From Piezodorus guildinii (Eukaryota > Arthropoda > Insecta > Hemiptera > Pentatomidae): a DNA stretch of 64,000 nucleotides. The translations under genes were made by a program, and so were the position numbers. The notes beneath the pieces are model-generated. The model worked only from the letters and a program-made list of their open reading frames with translations. It was not told where the DNA came from and searched no databases. The stretch is from the NCBI GenBank assembly GCA_023052935.1, contig CM041292.1, positions 113,551,436-113,615,435 of the forward strand. The letters are read 5' to 3'. Shown here piece after piece: positions 47,796 to 59,181 of the stretch (position 1 is its first letter; each line of letters begins with the position of its first letter).

Positions 47796-48890
47796 TTGTT
47801 GCTTCGAAGGGACTGCGTTCCCAACAAAAGAATTCATCAGGGGACATGGCACGTACAAGGGGATGATGGATTTATAAGTAATCAAGAAGACCCTGCGTTA
47901 ATAAGCAGCCATCACATCACGAGTTTAATAGATGTGAGAGTGTTCAGAGATGCCAATGTTGATTCTGATCACTACCTCACAATCACCAGGTTCAGGGCAA
48001 GGATCTCGAACATCAGGAATCAAAGTGGAGAACAATCACCAAAAATCAACATCCAAAAGCTGAAGGATCTTAAGGTTAGAAAACTTCTCACTGACAACAC
48101 AAATTTCAGAATTGAAGATCTGTATCAGGCTGATAACAAAGATCAACAGTGGCAAAAAGGTAAAGAAACTATGGAGGAACTGGCAGTTGGTATGCTTGGA
48201 GTTCAAAGACCAAATAACAAAGTACTCAGGTTTGACAAAGAATGACAACCAGAAGAACATTGCTTAAAGAACAACATTACAGCAAAGGCATACTAGCAGA
48301 TCAGTGGAGGAATACACATTCAGAAGAAGGATAGAGAAACCCACCAACCAGAGTTAAAAAAAAGGCATGGCAAAGGCAACGCCTCCAGGAAATGGAAGAT
48401 CTCCAAAATAATGAGGTGAGAAAATTCTTTCAAGAAATAAACAGTCGCCGGCAGACATTCAAACTGAAAATAAATGCAAGTAGAGACAAAGATGGGAATC
48501 TCACAATAAGACTTTCTTTAAATATAGAGTTGAAGAATTGGTAAAATTCCTCGACCATACATTAATACGTTCACAGCAAGCCTGAGTTTCGAGAGGAAAA
48601 TATTAAGGAGAATTTATGGTCCTGTTTGCACCCACTGACGGATAAGGACAAATGCTGAGTTAACAAAGTTTTATAAGAACTCAGACATCATAAGGGTGAT
48701 CAAAGTTGGTCGGCTTCATTGAATAGGTTATATAAGTAGAATGGTAGAATGATCCAGGATAAGAATCCGAGCATAGTCCTAGACTAAAAGATTTATGGGG
48801 CAAGGAGAGTGGGAAGACCTCGCCTGGGATGGACCCATGGAGTGGCAGTGTCATGAATGATGAAGATAATTAAAACAAAAACAATGTATA
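47796..48890 (+). pseudogene. RTE-like retroelement relic lacking RT core
   Basis: The first 149 codons include SLIDVRVFRDANVDSDHYLT and ITRFRARIS, the end of an APE endonuclease (SDH motif). A shifted frame then reads FFQEINSRRQTFKLKINASR. From 48570, ERKILRRIYGPVC and VIKVGRLHWIGYISRMVE give the C-terminal tail. About 1.3 kb holding the RT palm is missing between them, so this is an internal-deletion relic. It lies in the RBM18 intron 3 region, antisense. Confidence 0.72.
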
Positions 48891-49210
48891 ATAAAATTAT
48901 ATATTCCTCCTCCTATTACGTTACTTGATCCTCGGGGAAAAAATATCAATATGAATCATTAACAGTCAAGCATCCATCGTGTATAAAAAAACTACTGTAG
49001 AACTGGATGGATACCACAGCTGTTAAAGATCTTATATCAAATGTTGAACACCTGTAGAGCATACAATAACAAATAATGTCCAAAAATTGAGTAAGATTTA
49101 AATTAAATATAAAACAGTTCTTTCTTCTGTTATTTTCTTTGTCTCTATTAATTTAACAGTTAGGGGGTTAGTAAACATGAAGCATTCTAAGAGTGAACAA
49201 TGTGTTTTGT

Positions 49211-49489
49211 TTATTTATATAACGTCACTTTATGCTACTATGGCTAATCGGACGATGCTACAGTGGGAGTCCTAAATTTTGCCTATCCAGGTTTTATTAG
49301 GATAGGGATCTTTAACGAGTACCTGCCATCGCACAGGCTCGGGACCACCTTTTAACGTCCCCTCCGAAGGACGGCGTAACTAAGGATTTTTTACTCCCAT
49401 TAAAAAATCCTAGGACCACCTGCGGGTTTGAACCCGTGACCTTTAGCATGAGAGGCTGTTACGCTAGCCACCCAGTTACAAGTGATCCC
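49211..49489 (-). repeat. SINE family 1, full copy
   Basis: An 18-bp perfect duplication gtgaacaatgtgttttgt (49193-49210 and 49490-49507). Head boxes ggtggctagcgtaacagcc and ggttcaaaccc on the minus strand. Same length and order as the copy at 26668. Confidence 0.93.
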
Positions 49490-49589
49490 GTGAACAATGT
49501 GTTTTGTACAACACTTACCTTACCTCACTTACCTCGGTTGTAAAAGTTAAAAACAATAAAACAAAGTTAAACTTGAAAAGAATTAAATT

Positions 49590-50290
49590 GAGTTTCAATT
49601 GAAACATGTGTTTTAGATTAAATAATGCAACAATATCTACAATAATAACTTAAGTTTATACCCTTTTATTCTTTCTGCATTCATTTTACAGCATAGTAAT
49701 TAAAATAAATTTTTTTCTAAAATCCTTAGCTTTCTAATGGTATATTATACAACAATATTACAATAGGGGTACTCACGTTTGCTATAGCATTTGTGCTATT
49801 GTGCTAAACCCATCAATTTTATACAGGAAATAACTGTAGAAACTCAACGGGTTTAGCAAAATAACACAAATAGCATGCTATAGCAAATTTAGTGAGTACC
49901 CCTCATGTAATATTTTTATCTTATTTTATATTCGGGGAAAAAATTACCTAAATATTTTTCCTCTTTTTTTCTTTAGTTGGTTATCAAATCTGTTCAAGTT
50001 GTATATTTAGCCGTTTTTGAATCAATGCCAATAAGTTCATATGGTTATTTTTTTGGAATCTACAAATTTAAGATACTTAAGAGGAAGACAATTTAGAATT
50101 TGACATTTAAGCCCTGTCAGACTATTTCAATCAGAAAGAAACTTACTTGATATTAAAGCCCATTAAAATTTACATCAATACAGCAAATTTAATCAAAATC
50201 GTAAAAAGTGAAAAAGGCATGATATAAAGTAGCTCTTCCGGTCAGCCAATTTTAGTGGAAAAGTTTCTGTAACATCTCACAGGTATGGTG
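49590..50290 (-). repeat. Dispersed retroelement 3' repeat, copy 3
   Basis: Reverse complement of the family at 14580 and 36290, with tttaatgggctttaatatca, gacagggcttaaat and accattagaaagctaaggat in order. A small MITE (49765-49903) interrupts it. Confidence 0.65.
49765..49903. mobile_element. 139-bp palindromic MITE
   Basis: Ends aggggtactcac and gtgagtacccct with arms of about 45 bp including tttgctatagca and gtgctaaaccc. The superfamily is unknown because no clear target duplication was seen. Confidence 0.7.
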
Positions 50291-50310
50291 TGAACTATAT
50301 GAATTTTAGT

Positions 50311-50519
50311 GGATATAATTAGTTGACCGTTGAGAATTATTGAAGGAATTAGTCCGGGTGGCGGTCATTAAATGAAACAACTGAATAGTTTCAACTATTT
50401 TATTGTTTGCCAACGTTTCGACCCCCATTGTGGGTCGAAACGTTGGCAAACAATAAAATAGTTGAAACTATTCAGTTGTTTCATTTAATGACCGCCACCC
50501 GGACTAATTCCTTCAATAA
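50311..50519 (-). mobile_element. 209-bp compact PLE foldback, family D
   Basis: Flanked by the 15-bp duplication tatatgaattttagt (50296-50310 and 50520-50534). It consists of two inverted PLE ends meeting in the hammerhead (gtttcgaccc-ccattg-tgggtcgaaac), so both ribozyme cores lost CUGAUGA, plus a unique 3' tail at the left (rc of ctcaacggtcaactaattat). It has no ORF. Confidence 0.88.
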
Positions 50520-50569
50520 TATATGAATTTTAGTTTCGTATGACTTCTAGTTTTTGTGCTTGACTTACC

Positions 50570-51050
50570 ACACACCCACACAATTTAATTGATAAAGGCT
50601 TCGGTTCAAGCAGCATATCCAGCAAGTATGCAACAGAATTGACCACAAAATTAGCCCGACTGATGCCCAACAAGGACAGACCTTAAAAATAGTCGCAGAA
50701 TATTAATATCGAGCATCGTCCCATCCATTCTTCTTGCAGCTATGATATGGAATGGTACTTTTGACACTGACTTACAGAAGTCCAATGGTGAATGACAACA
50801 TCGTCAGCCTAATGTTACTTTTCCAAAAGAACTGGATTGTGGGACAACCTCTAGCAGGAGACATCATCAAGAAGCTGAGAAAAAGAGAGAAGCAGAGGCG
50901 TGCCTAAAATAGAGTAGGGCAGTTAGGAATGAGGTGGCACACAGCCACTCTCCCTTCATGAAGTAATGCCTGACCATGGTCCTGTGTAGGGTAGGAATCT
51001 GATTGATAGGTACCTGCTTGTCTCTGTCTTTTGAAGACTTCAACATACCC
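50570..51050 (+). pseudogene. R1/Jockey-like RT C-terminal relic
   Basis: Shifted frames read ATELTTKLARLMPNKDRP and ISSIVPSILLAAMIWNG, matching the thumb-end block (A..LSRLMPN.GGP...RR.L...V.S.LLY..P.W) of R1-type non-LTR elements. No RT catalytic box remains. Confidence 0.55.
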
Positions 51051-51189
51051 TCAAGTAAAAAAATTAAAAATAAACCCTAAAACGTGTATTTCAGATGAAA
51101 ACTCGAATTTAAAACTTTTCACGAATGCAATACTTTTCATTACTATATATTTCATATATAGGTAAGTTAAAGTAAACATGATGTAAATC

Positions 51190-51790
51190 TTGCAGCCACA
51201 GTTCAAACATTTTTTACAAAATATGATCAGAATAGTGATTCAACTTCATTGACTGTTAAGAGAGTGGTTGAGAAATTCAATCAGATCAATCCATTGGTGG
51301 TATTTCTCACTTGTGATTCAGCAGTGCATGAGAGTGTCAGTGAAAGTCCATGAACATAAATTTGGCATATTGGACATGAATTGTGAATTCTAAGAAAATT
51401 TATACTCACTGAAGATGTGTGCCTTCATGCTTACAAAGTTCAATTGGCATAAGAACTGCAGCCCAATGACCACATAGATACAGCAAAGAAAGCTAATTGA
51501 ATGGATTATTGAACATCAAGAAGATCATGCCAATTTAAAAAAATAATTTTTAGAGATGGAGCCCGTTTTGAAGTCAATGGCTTTGTTAATCGCCTATATT
51601 ACCGTATTTGAGATCATTTGAAGTCGAAGGTCTATGCCAACAAGCACGCATGCAAAGAAGGAGGAAATGCAACGCCCTATCAAAAAAATTCAGCCACATT
51701 TATGCAAGCTGGAAAATTTTAATTAATGCATTTCATTGAATTCATAAAGTGCACATGTGTTAGATAAGTTATTTTATATGTAATCCAGTA
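51190..51790 (+). pseudogene. DDE transposase relic (Tc1/mariner-type)
   Basis: Pieces in three frames read LTVKRVVEKFNQINP, KVQLA.ELQPND, FRDGARFEVNGFVNRLYYR. The last corresponds to the F.DEAHF.LNG.VN..N.R catalytic-domain block of a group of IS630/mariner-like transposases, with the Asp-Glu position changed. Heavily decayed. Confidence 0.65.
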
Positions 51791-51939
51791 ATGTGTACTT
51801 TCTGATTCAATAAAAAAAAATGCAATTTAAATGTTTAATTAAATTAAACAAGCAATTTAAAGAAAATTATTTATTTTTCATTTAATTCAAATCTTTTCTT
51901 AATTTTGGGACACCTTTTATATTTTTAATTTGATTGTTT

Positions 51940-52310
51940 ACAATCCAAAATCCTTCAAAAAATCCTCAATGCTCCTTATTTTGTAACAAATAAACTCATC
52001 CATAAAGAACTTAATATTCCCTTTGTTGCTGACTTGGTCCGAACCAGGTACCACTCCTTTCATGACAAACTCCATTCCCACTCTAACCACTAGTTTCAAT
52101 CCTTGCTTCCTCTACAATCTCTGATAATCCTCCAAGGCGTCTGAAAAGAAGATGGCCCCGAGACCTTCTAGTTTAACATAGTCTTTGGGGAGCTGCCAAT
52201 GGGTAGTATCCCTACATATGAATCATGTCAACATATCTTGTATCACATTTACTAAATGTATTTTATTATACAGTTGTAAATACCAATAAATATATTTTTT
52301 TTAAAATAAA
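51940..52310 (+). pseudogene. Jockey-like non-LTR 3' end
   Basis: Reads ILNAPYFVTNKLIHKELNIP and YHSFHDKLHSHSNH, the extreme C-terminus of Jockey-type RT (P.YV.N..L..DL.IP.V......FH..L..H.N). A 3' UTR ends tatacagttgtaaataccaa then ataaatata, the same tail as at 9120 and 19973. Confidence 0.72.
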
Positions 52311-52366
52311 ATAATTTGATTTTCGAAGATCATTCTTTAATAAATGTATACTTTAAAGAAACTCAC

Positions 52367-52464
52367 TCAGTGATCCTAATATCTAAATTTCCAATCCATA
52401 ATCTTCTTTCTTCCATTTCAGTTCCAGCTGTTGCTGATGGAACTGGAATAGGGGTTACTAATGG
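52367..52464 (-). CDS. RBM18: RBM18-like exon 3 (start of RRM, RNP2)
   Basis: The acceptor is tgtttacag and the donor is GA|gtgagt. Encodes PLVTPIPVPSATAGTEMEER followed by RLWIGNLDIRITE. LWIGNLD is the RNP2 motif of the RRM, and it continues directly into FQLIKILQKYG of exon 4. Exon 3 and exon 4 are separated by 6.2 kb of repeats. Confidence 0.9.
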
Positions 52465-53329
52465 CTGTAAACAAATTTAAACAATAAGATTATACAGACA
52501 ATTATATTATTAAGGAATGAAATAAAAAATAGCTCAATTATTTGATTAGGAGTTTCAGTTAGTTAATACCACTTTCAGTTATTAGTACATTATTTTTTAT
52601 TTTGTAATGCCTTACTGTTATGGCTTTAGCTTCTTCCCTTCACACTCAATTTACTTTCCCACCTTTTTGCTGTACTCGTATGCCAAGTTCCCTAACTGCC
52701 TGTCATGTTAATGCCTAGTCCTTACCTATTCATTTTGATTAATTTCTTTTAAGTTGTTACATACAATGGAAATTTATTTCTATAATAGCCTGAAATACAA
52801 TTTCCTAGATCTATTATGCAGGCTAACATTCTTCTTTTTTTGAGGCAGCAGCTCTTTAATCTTCCTTATATCCAGTTCCCATCCCACCCTCTTCTTAAAC
52901 AAACTTAAAAATTGCAGCCATGTTTGCAAACAAAAAGCCAAATTAGAGATGTCAATACTAATGTTTATTTTAATATGATGGTTAGCCTACTTAATTTTTT
53001 TTCCTGATCTCCTTTATTGTTGAAAAACTCAAAAACAAAGAAAACAACGTTGCAAAACAAATAATCAAATAACACAATAATCAAAAGATATATTTATTTT
53101 TTAAGTGGGTATTAAGTTAATTGACCTTAAAACTGTAATATAAATTAATAGCAGTGTGATTGATTTTTCCATACAATTAAAGAATAGCTTGAAATCAAAT
53201 GTCATTGTTTAGGGAATTGTTAAATTTAGAATTACATGTAGGGCTGACTCATTAGAAATTACTAAAATTAACATATTTTAAAATTAACATATAAAATATA
53301 TTTTCTATCTAGGGAGAAATCTTTCTTTT

Positions 53330-53900
53330 TTTTTTCCTTTGAAACACTGGCACCAATCTAAACTATTGGCTCGTCCAGAAAATAATGCAGGATTATGGTT
53401 CTATAAGACAAAATAATATATATATATTCCTGTTTTAATAAATCAAAATTATTTCTATTACTTTCAATATATATCTGATAACCTGTTAGCAGCTATTCCA
53501 TGCCCTCTGCATAGAATTTAGAATCCTAATAATTTAGTACTTCAGAAAACCCATTTTCTAAGGATCTTTGCCCAATAAAAGGTTCATGTGTCTAAAAACA
53601 AAATAATTCAGTTGGCATGAGATCAAGTGAGTTGGCTGCAGCAGAGTCTCTTAGTCAAGCTCCAACAATTTTCACATCACTCAGGCGACATATGGCCAAG
53701 CGTTGTCATGCCAAAGAATGGGCCCCTTGCAAATGACCAAAAATTATTATTGCCAATTTCTGACGCACTACCTCAGTTTGGTTACAATACAATTCAGCAT
53801 TGACTTAAGAAACTGCTGGTTCTCCTTAGTTCACAAGATTTATTTTTCATCACAAAATAACTATTCTGGACAGAAATGGAGAAGTGAAGTTCCGGGAAAG
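53330..53900 (-). pseudogene. Mariner transposase relic in RBM18 intron
   Basis: The minus strand reads GPILWHDNAWPYVA and ETLLQPTHLISC, decayed versions of GPILLHDNARPHVA and YETLPHPPYSP from mariner. Frames are broken and no TIRs were seen. Confidence 0.6.
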
Positions 53901-53950
53901 AAGTGAAGCAGTCAAATAATGAGTGAGGAAACCAAATTTCAAGTTTTTAC

Positions 53951-54022
53951 CTTTCTAATCACCTTTAGGGGGCCATCGATTACAGATTTACTAATATTGA
54001 GTTTCTCTGCAATTTCTTTGAC
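53951..54022 (-). CDS. RBM18: RBM18-like exon 2 (probable)
   Basis: 72 nt between tttgttaag and AAG|gtaaaa, phase 0 at both ends. Encodes VKEIAEKLNISKSVIDGPLK and VIRK. I do not recognise this segment in other RBM18 proteins, which have short, variable N-termini. It is accepted because both splice sites and the phase fit, and the frame is open. It could instead belong to a minor isoform. Confidence 0.6.
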
Positions 54023-54803
54023 CTTAACAAATAATAAACTTATGAGAAAACATAAGAAACCAACTTTATTTTTAAGAAAATGGTTACCACCATAAAAACG
54101 TTAATTAACAAAATCTCTTAGTCAAGACTGAATTATTTCAAAGTAGCAAAATGTTACAGAGGTTAACAAACAATGTCTATTGGAAGAGGATTAATAAGTG
54201 TAGGCATTCGTACAAAAAACATTGTTTTTAAATATTAGGATATTCAAAGAAACACCTAAAATGCTGCATTATTTTCGAGATGAACAAATAATATTTTTTG
54301 ATGTGATGTTTAGTAATGTATTGGATGAGGTAGAAATTGGAGAGTCCATATAGCCTAAAAGACTGGCACCTTTCAATAAGGGATAGGTCAAGTAGACTGA
54401 GGAGAAAAAGGGGGTCCAACTCTCAACAATTGTAATGTAAGTTAAACAATATTACCAATTAATAACTTATTGGTAATTATAACTAGTGAAATATCCAAAT
54501 AATATTCGGCTGGGGTATTGGTACTTGGAGATCCAAGTAAACACCTCTGCATTCTTCCTGTAGGCGGCACATTCAGTGTAATATTAATGGACTGAAAAAT
54601 TAATTTATTAATGTAAAGGCCTTGTTCTCAAGGTAAATAAATTGCAATTACTGTCTTAATCTTTCTTTTTCCATATATATATATGTCTTTATTAATTTGC
54701 TTCAGCCTGTATAAGGTTATTCAATAAAATTATATATTCTGCTGTTTCTGATTGATTGTTGATTTGTAACATGTGAATTTCCCACAGGCCCACTAGTAAG
54801 TAA

Positions 54804-55065
54804 TAGGAGTCGGCATAATGACGATTATCGGATCATTCGATTATTTCAATCAATTGAATTAATCGATTATGGGATTAATCGTTTTGGAGAAACGAATGAT
54901 CATTCCAACTGAATTGTTTTAATGTTAATGAGCCCGAATAATCGAATGATCATTTGTTTTTTTAGTTTAGAGACAGGAATTTTAGCATATTGCCCCTCAG
55001 AGAGCATATTGATCATTCGATTATTTAAATCATCGAAGCCCGATCATCCGATTATGCCCACCCCA
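54804..55065. mobile_element. hAT-type MITE
   Basis: Ends taggagtcggcataat and attatgcccacccca are inverted and start TAGG-G-TGGGC, typical of hAT MITEs. agtaagta(a) is duplicated on both sides. Internal repeats of gatcattcgattatt. A related fragment lies at 59730-59892. Confidence 0.75.
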
Positions 55066-55374
55066 AGTAAGTAAGATTATTACTAACATAACTGGTTAGT
55101 CCAAACTACTACTAATAAAATAGTTTAAAAAAAAAAAAAACTGCTACTGTAAATTCGATGGAGGGTAAAAGTAAAAATTAACTCTCACAACTTACTTTTT
55201 TTCCTAAATAAATAAAATCAACATAAAAATTATGAGAAATATTTCCTCTATGGGCAAGACCTGTTTTTTAGATAATTGCAGAATTAATCACCAAAAATGT
55301 GATATTATTTGAAAACTTTATGTTTAAAGGAAATCTTTTTCAACTAAAACTAAAACTAAGGAGTGGGGAGCCCG

Positions 55375-55650
55375 TGGCTGAGTGGCTAGAGCGCTAGTCT
55401 CGCATGTCTAAAGTTCTGAGTTTGAATACCAGTCCAGGCTGGACTTTTATAAGGACATAATTAAACGCGGATTCACTTACAGAATCTCTTCATGAAATGT
55501 GAGACCCGTCAGCCTACTGGTAGCCACTCACAAAAATAGGCATAGGGAGTGATGACCCTACCCTATAAAACTTCATCGAGAAGCGTGGCGAATACATTTT
55601 CCCAGGAGATTACACCACACGGCCTGTCGCGCCAGGAAAGAAAAAAAAAA
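55375..55650 (+). repeat. SINE family 3, second copy
   Basis: Same head (ggctgagtggctagagcgct) and body (gtgagacccgtcagcc, acggcctgtcgcgcca) as the copy at 36712, ending in an A/G-rich tail. A short duplication aaggagt flanks it. Confidence 0.85.
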
Positions 55651-55654
55651 AGAA

Positions 55655-55900
55655 GAAAATGAAGGAGTAGTCAAACCAAAGGAATGGCCACTTCACTACA
55701 AGGCAGACTACGTCAGTTCCAGCCCACTGCAGAACAACCTCAGGATGGGACTTTATGACACAATGAAAGATAAAGGTATTCCAAAAGCTCACAAACAAAC
55801 AAGTTTTGCTAACCCAAATATAGAAGTCAACAATGCAGTGAACTATTTTGTTAGGAACACGCATGCATGATTTACGAAAATTATTCAACATTTCTTTCCA
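55655..55900 (+). pseudogene. Unidentified coding-like fragment
   Basis: An open + frame reads PKEWPLHYKADYVSSSPLQN, MGLYDTMKDKGIPKAHKQTS and NPNIEVNNAVNYFVRNTHA, then TGA. Composition and balance of residues look like real protein rather than chance AT-rich frame, but I do not recognise the family. It directly follows a SINE tail and is antisense inside RBM18 intron 1. It could be a captured exon, retropseudogene or mobile-element gene. Confidence 0.5.
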
Positions 55901-56468
55901 TCCTGAACCAGAACAAAAATTTTTTTTTATTATTTTCTATACACTTACAACAAAAATATTCAGTTACAACCGTTTATGTTGTCACCTACTTGTTTTATTT
56001 ATTTATTTGTGTTGCTTTTTATAAACTTCATTGACCTGTGCTTTAAATATCTACTTTTAAAACCTTTTAAAAATATAAATATAATTTAATTGAAAAATGT
56101 ATATTATTCTGTTTTCCTATGTATTAATCTCACAGATTAATTGCACCCGATAGTGTTAAGATTTACATTGTGAAATACAGAAGATTAATATATTCTCAGA
56201 AATGATCTCCATGATAATTAAAATATAATATTCAATCTTTTAAAAACTTGCATGTGTATTTCTTTTGATATGTAATGGTCAGTATACTGTTATTAATAAA
56301 AATATCTATCCTGCCACTTTTTCAATTATTTTAACAACCATTCACTGTGCGATTTCCGCACAGGATCCACTACTTTAGGGTTGAAATAGTAAACATACTA
56401 ATGACTTACTAATTTTATATACATTATTACAAAACATTTATATTCTTAAAGAATATTTGTTTACATAC

Positions 56469-56474
56469 CATCAT
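56469..56474 (-). CDS. RBM18: RBM18-like exon 1 coding end (candidate start)
   Basis: ATGATG|gtatgt: two start codons directly before a good donor, in phase with exon 2. An upstream in-frame TAA limits extension. With this start the six exons total 654 nt, or 217 residues plus stop; human RBM18 is about 190. The start is an inference. Confidence 0.45.
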
Positions 56475-56649
56475 AATAGCTTCATAAAAATTGTAAAAAT
56501 GTTAAGTCTGGATTTTTTTTTTATTCAACCAAACAGCATACATTCTAATACCGCCTAGTAAACTATACTAGACAACCAGAATCTCTCTTTTAAAAAAAAT
56601 TAGGTAAACAGAATAAAAGTAACCACTTTGTCTAAATTACTTGGGCTAA

Positions 56650-56710
56650 GAATTGTCGATACCTTCCCAACGATACTTGCCATACTATCGATAATATCAA
56701 ATCGATATTT
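56650..56710 (-). promoter_or_regulatory. RBM18: DRE-like promoter candidate for RBM18
   Basis: TATCGATA at 56686-56693, with further cgata/tcgat half sites at 56657, 56671 and 56702. TATCGATA is the DREF-binding core promoter element of insect housekeeping genes. It lies about 200 bp upstream of the proposed start codon on the minus strand. Confidence 0.45.
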
Positions 56711-56936
56711 CTAATAGAAATTTCCTGTTATCACAAACATTTAGTCCAGTTCTGTGCCTACATGCTATTTGTTTTAAAATTATTATGCCGAAATTCAACG
56801 GGTTAATTTCACATAGGTTCAGTAGTTTATTAATAATGTTGACATCTATGAATTTCACATTCCACTTCTTGGCTTTTTCAGAATAATCACCTACCCGTAC
56901 CATAGTAAGGGTTAAACAAATATTTTGAATAATGAT

Positions 56937-57020
56937 ATTTGTTTATTCATTCAGAATCACTTTATGCAACTTTAGGTAGGGTTCTTTAAAGAGTACCTAA
57001 CATCCCACAGGCTTATAAGT
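56937..57020 (-). repeat. SINE family 1 fragment
   Basis: Keeps tttgtttattcattcagaat, actttatgc and gagtacctaacatc.cacaggct of family 1. Too short to bound. Confidence 0.5.
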
Positions 57021-57229
57021 CATTTATAAAATAAGTCTCACTTTGGTTCATTTACTGAATCAACAATAGCTTTATGCCCTTTAGGGGTACAGTTCTTGAA
57101 ATAAGTAACTTTATATATTATAATAACGTTTGAGCACAATAAATAAGTTTACTTATTTGAATTGTTTTAAGGACCACACCTTCAACTATCTTCTCCCTAT
57201 TTTCTATCTACGATCAACAATTCTATTCC

Positions 57230-59170
57230 ATTCATCCTGACTTTACACTCTCAGCCTTTATATGAAGATTTAATAGTGTCTATAAGTTCTAAAGGAACGT
57301 TCTTTGCCTTCAGTGCATTCCCTATTTCGACTCTTGTTACCGAATCGAAAGCAGCTTTCAGATCTAAAAAAGCTATATATACATTTTTATCGCTATCCCA
57401 AGCCTTTTCTATTATTATCCTTGATAAAAATATCTGGTCTTGGGATCGTCTGGAAGGTTTGAATGCGGCTTGCTCTTCTTTAAGTTTTTTCCACCATTTC
57501 CCTGAGTCCCTTCTTGAGATCTGAAGTATATAATTTGTGAACTACCTGGGACAAGCATATAAGTCTGTAATTGCTGCAATCATTTCGGCTTCCTTTCTTG
57601 TTAATAAGGATAATGACATTATATTCTCAGTTTTTAGGAATGCTTTTCTGACTCATTATATATTTTCTGGTATAAGCCCTATAGCACTTTAATAATTCCT
57701 AAGTCTCTATATTTGATAAACTCCGAGAAAATACTATCTCCTCCGACTGATCTTCATGTCTTGAGTCTATCTACAACTTGTATCACTTCTTCCTCTTATT
57801 TGATGCCGTCGAAATCCTTGGTTCCGTCTGTTCTACTTTCCATCCTCTAATTTCCTTGACATTGAGGATCTTCTGTGCGTAGGGCTCTTTCCATTTGTCT
57901 AGAATATTGTTTTTCCTGGTCAGAACTATCCCTGCACTATTTTTCACGTTTCTCATGGGTTTGCCCTTCTTGCGTTTCAGAGTATTTTATTCTTTTCCAG
58001 AAAATTTTGATGTTTTCATTATAGTCATTCTGCAGACTTTTACCTAATTTTCTTCAGCTCTTCCTAAAGGAGCACCTAAAAAGTCTCTCTTACAACTAAT
58101 TTTGCTTTTTTCCCCCTTCGGACGCACAGTTTCCAGTTTCGATCATTTTTTATTTTTAAATATTCCTTCAGTGCTACCAGGGGTAGTTTCTTCTCACGCC
58201 AATATCATGTCCATATCCATATGTCAATGATCACATTTACTTGATGTATTTTTTTTTTGTTATTACAGTTATAAATATCACTATAATAAATAAACATTCC
58301 TTCCACGCGATTTTCTTTCTTTGTACAGCTGCCTTCACCCGTTCACTCAACCATTCTGATCTTTTCACTTTGAAGGAATATTTCTTTATGCCACATACCC
58401 TTGTTCCAGCTTGCAGAATCCCATCTTTGACATTTTTCCACATCTCGTCTAATGATGCTTTACGGTTAATTTTCCGTAATTTTGCTTCCAGTTCTGGAAC
58501 ATAGCTTTCTTGAAATTGTAGATTCTGAAGCTTAGAAATATCAATTTTTGTAAAATCTCTTTTTGGATTTTTTCTGGGTTTCAGGATCTGTGCATCGGCT
58601 ATGAGCATCATGTGGCCCGAGCTGATTTCCGCTTCTTTTATGACTTTAACATCCAAGACTATGTTCTGATGTTTCTGCTGTAGAGGAAGTAGTCAATTAA
58701 AATGTTTTCATTCCTTTCTTGAGCAATAAAAGCACTTATTTGGACTTTCTAATGGGGAAATAGAGAGTTCCCAATCAGTAAGTCGAAGTCAACGCATAAG
58801 TCTCTGATCATTGGTATTTTTGTCTCCTCGCCTCCATGTTTCCCTACACTGTGGGATATCCTGGAATAATTTCCTGTTCTTGCATTGAAATCTCCCATGA
58901 TAATTATTCCTCTATTTTTATTCTGTGTATTTAACTTCTCGCTCCAATTAAACATAACATTGTTCTTTATCAAGGATGTCTGAATCAGAGAATTCACACT
59001 GAATGATACAGAGGTAGGGACATATATTTGAATAAAAACTGTAAACTTTGATGATATTTCGGTATCCATAGTTATTGATCTGGAAGATGCTGGGTTCCAT
59101 TCTTCAACCTTAGTGAAGATGTTATGGTTGATGAATTTTTGCCATACGGGTGTATTGCGTGGCTTAGTAT
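57230..59170 (-). pseudogene. RTE retroelement #2, endonuclease-to-RT part, decayed
   Basis: Minus-strand pieces read RGIIIMGDFNARTGNYSRIS, SSGHMMLIADAQILKPRKNP, DEMWKNVKDGILQAGTRVCG and, near 57250-57490, EEQAAFKPSRRSQDQIFLSR with DLKAAFDSVTRVEIGNAL. These align in order with the intact RTE at 22152-25241, so it is a related but older copy. Frameshifts occur throughout, and it is truncated after the RT A box at about 57230. Its endonuclease N-terminus lies beyond an insertion, at 61470-61700. Confidence 0.82.
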
Positions 59171-59181
59171 CATAACGAACA

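Noticed and set aside
56697..56903. Minus-strand 68-codon ORF starting MVRVGDYS as a possible RBM18 first exon (MVR|gtaggt)
   Set aside because: It would lie upstream of the TATCGATA promoter candidate, and the ATGATG|gtatgt exon at 56469 fits better, though it is not excluded.
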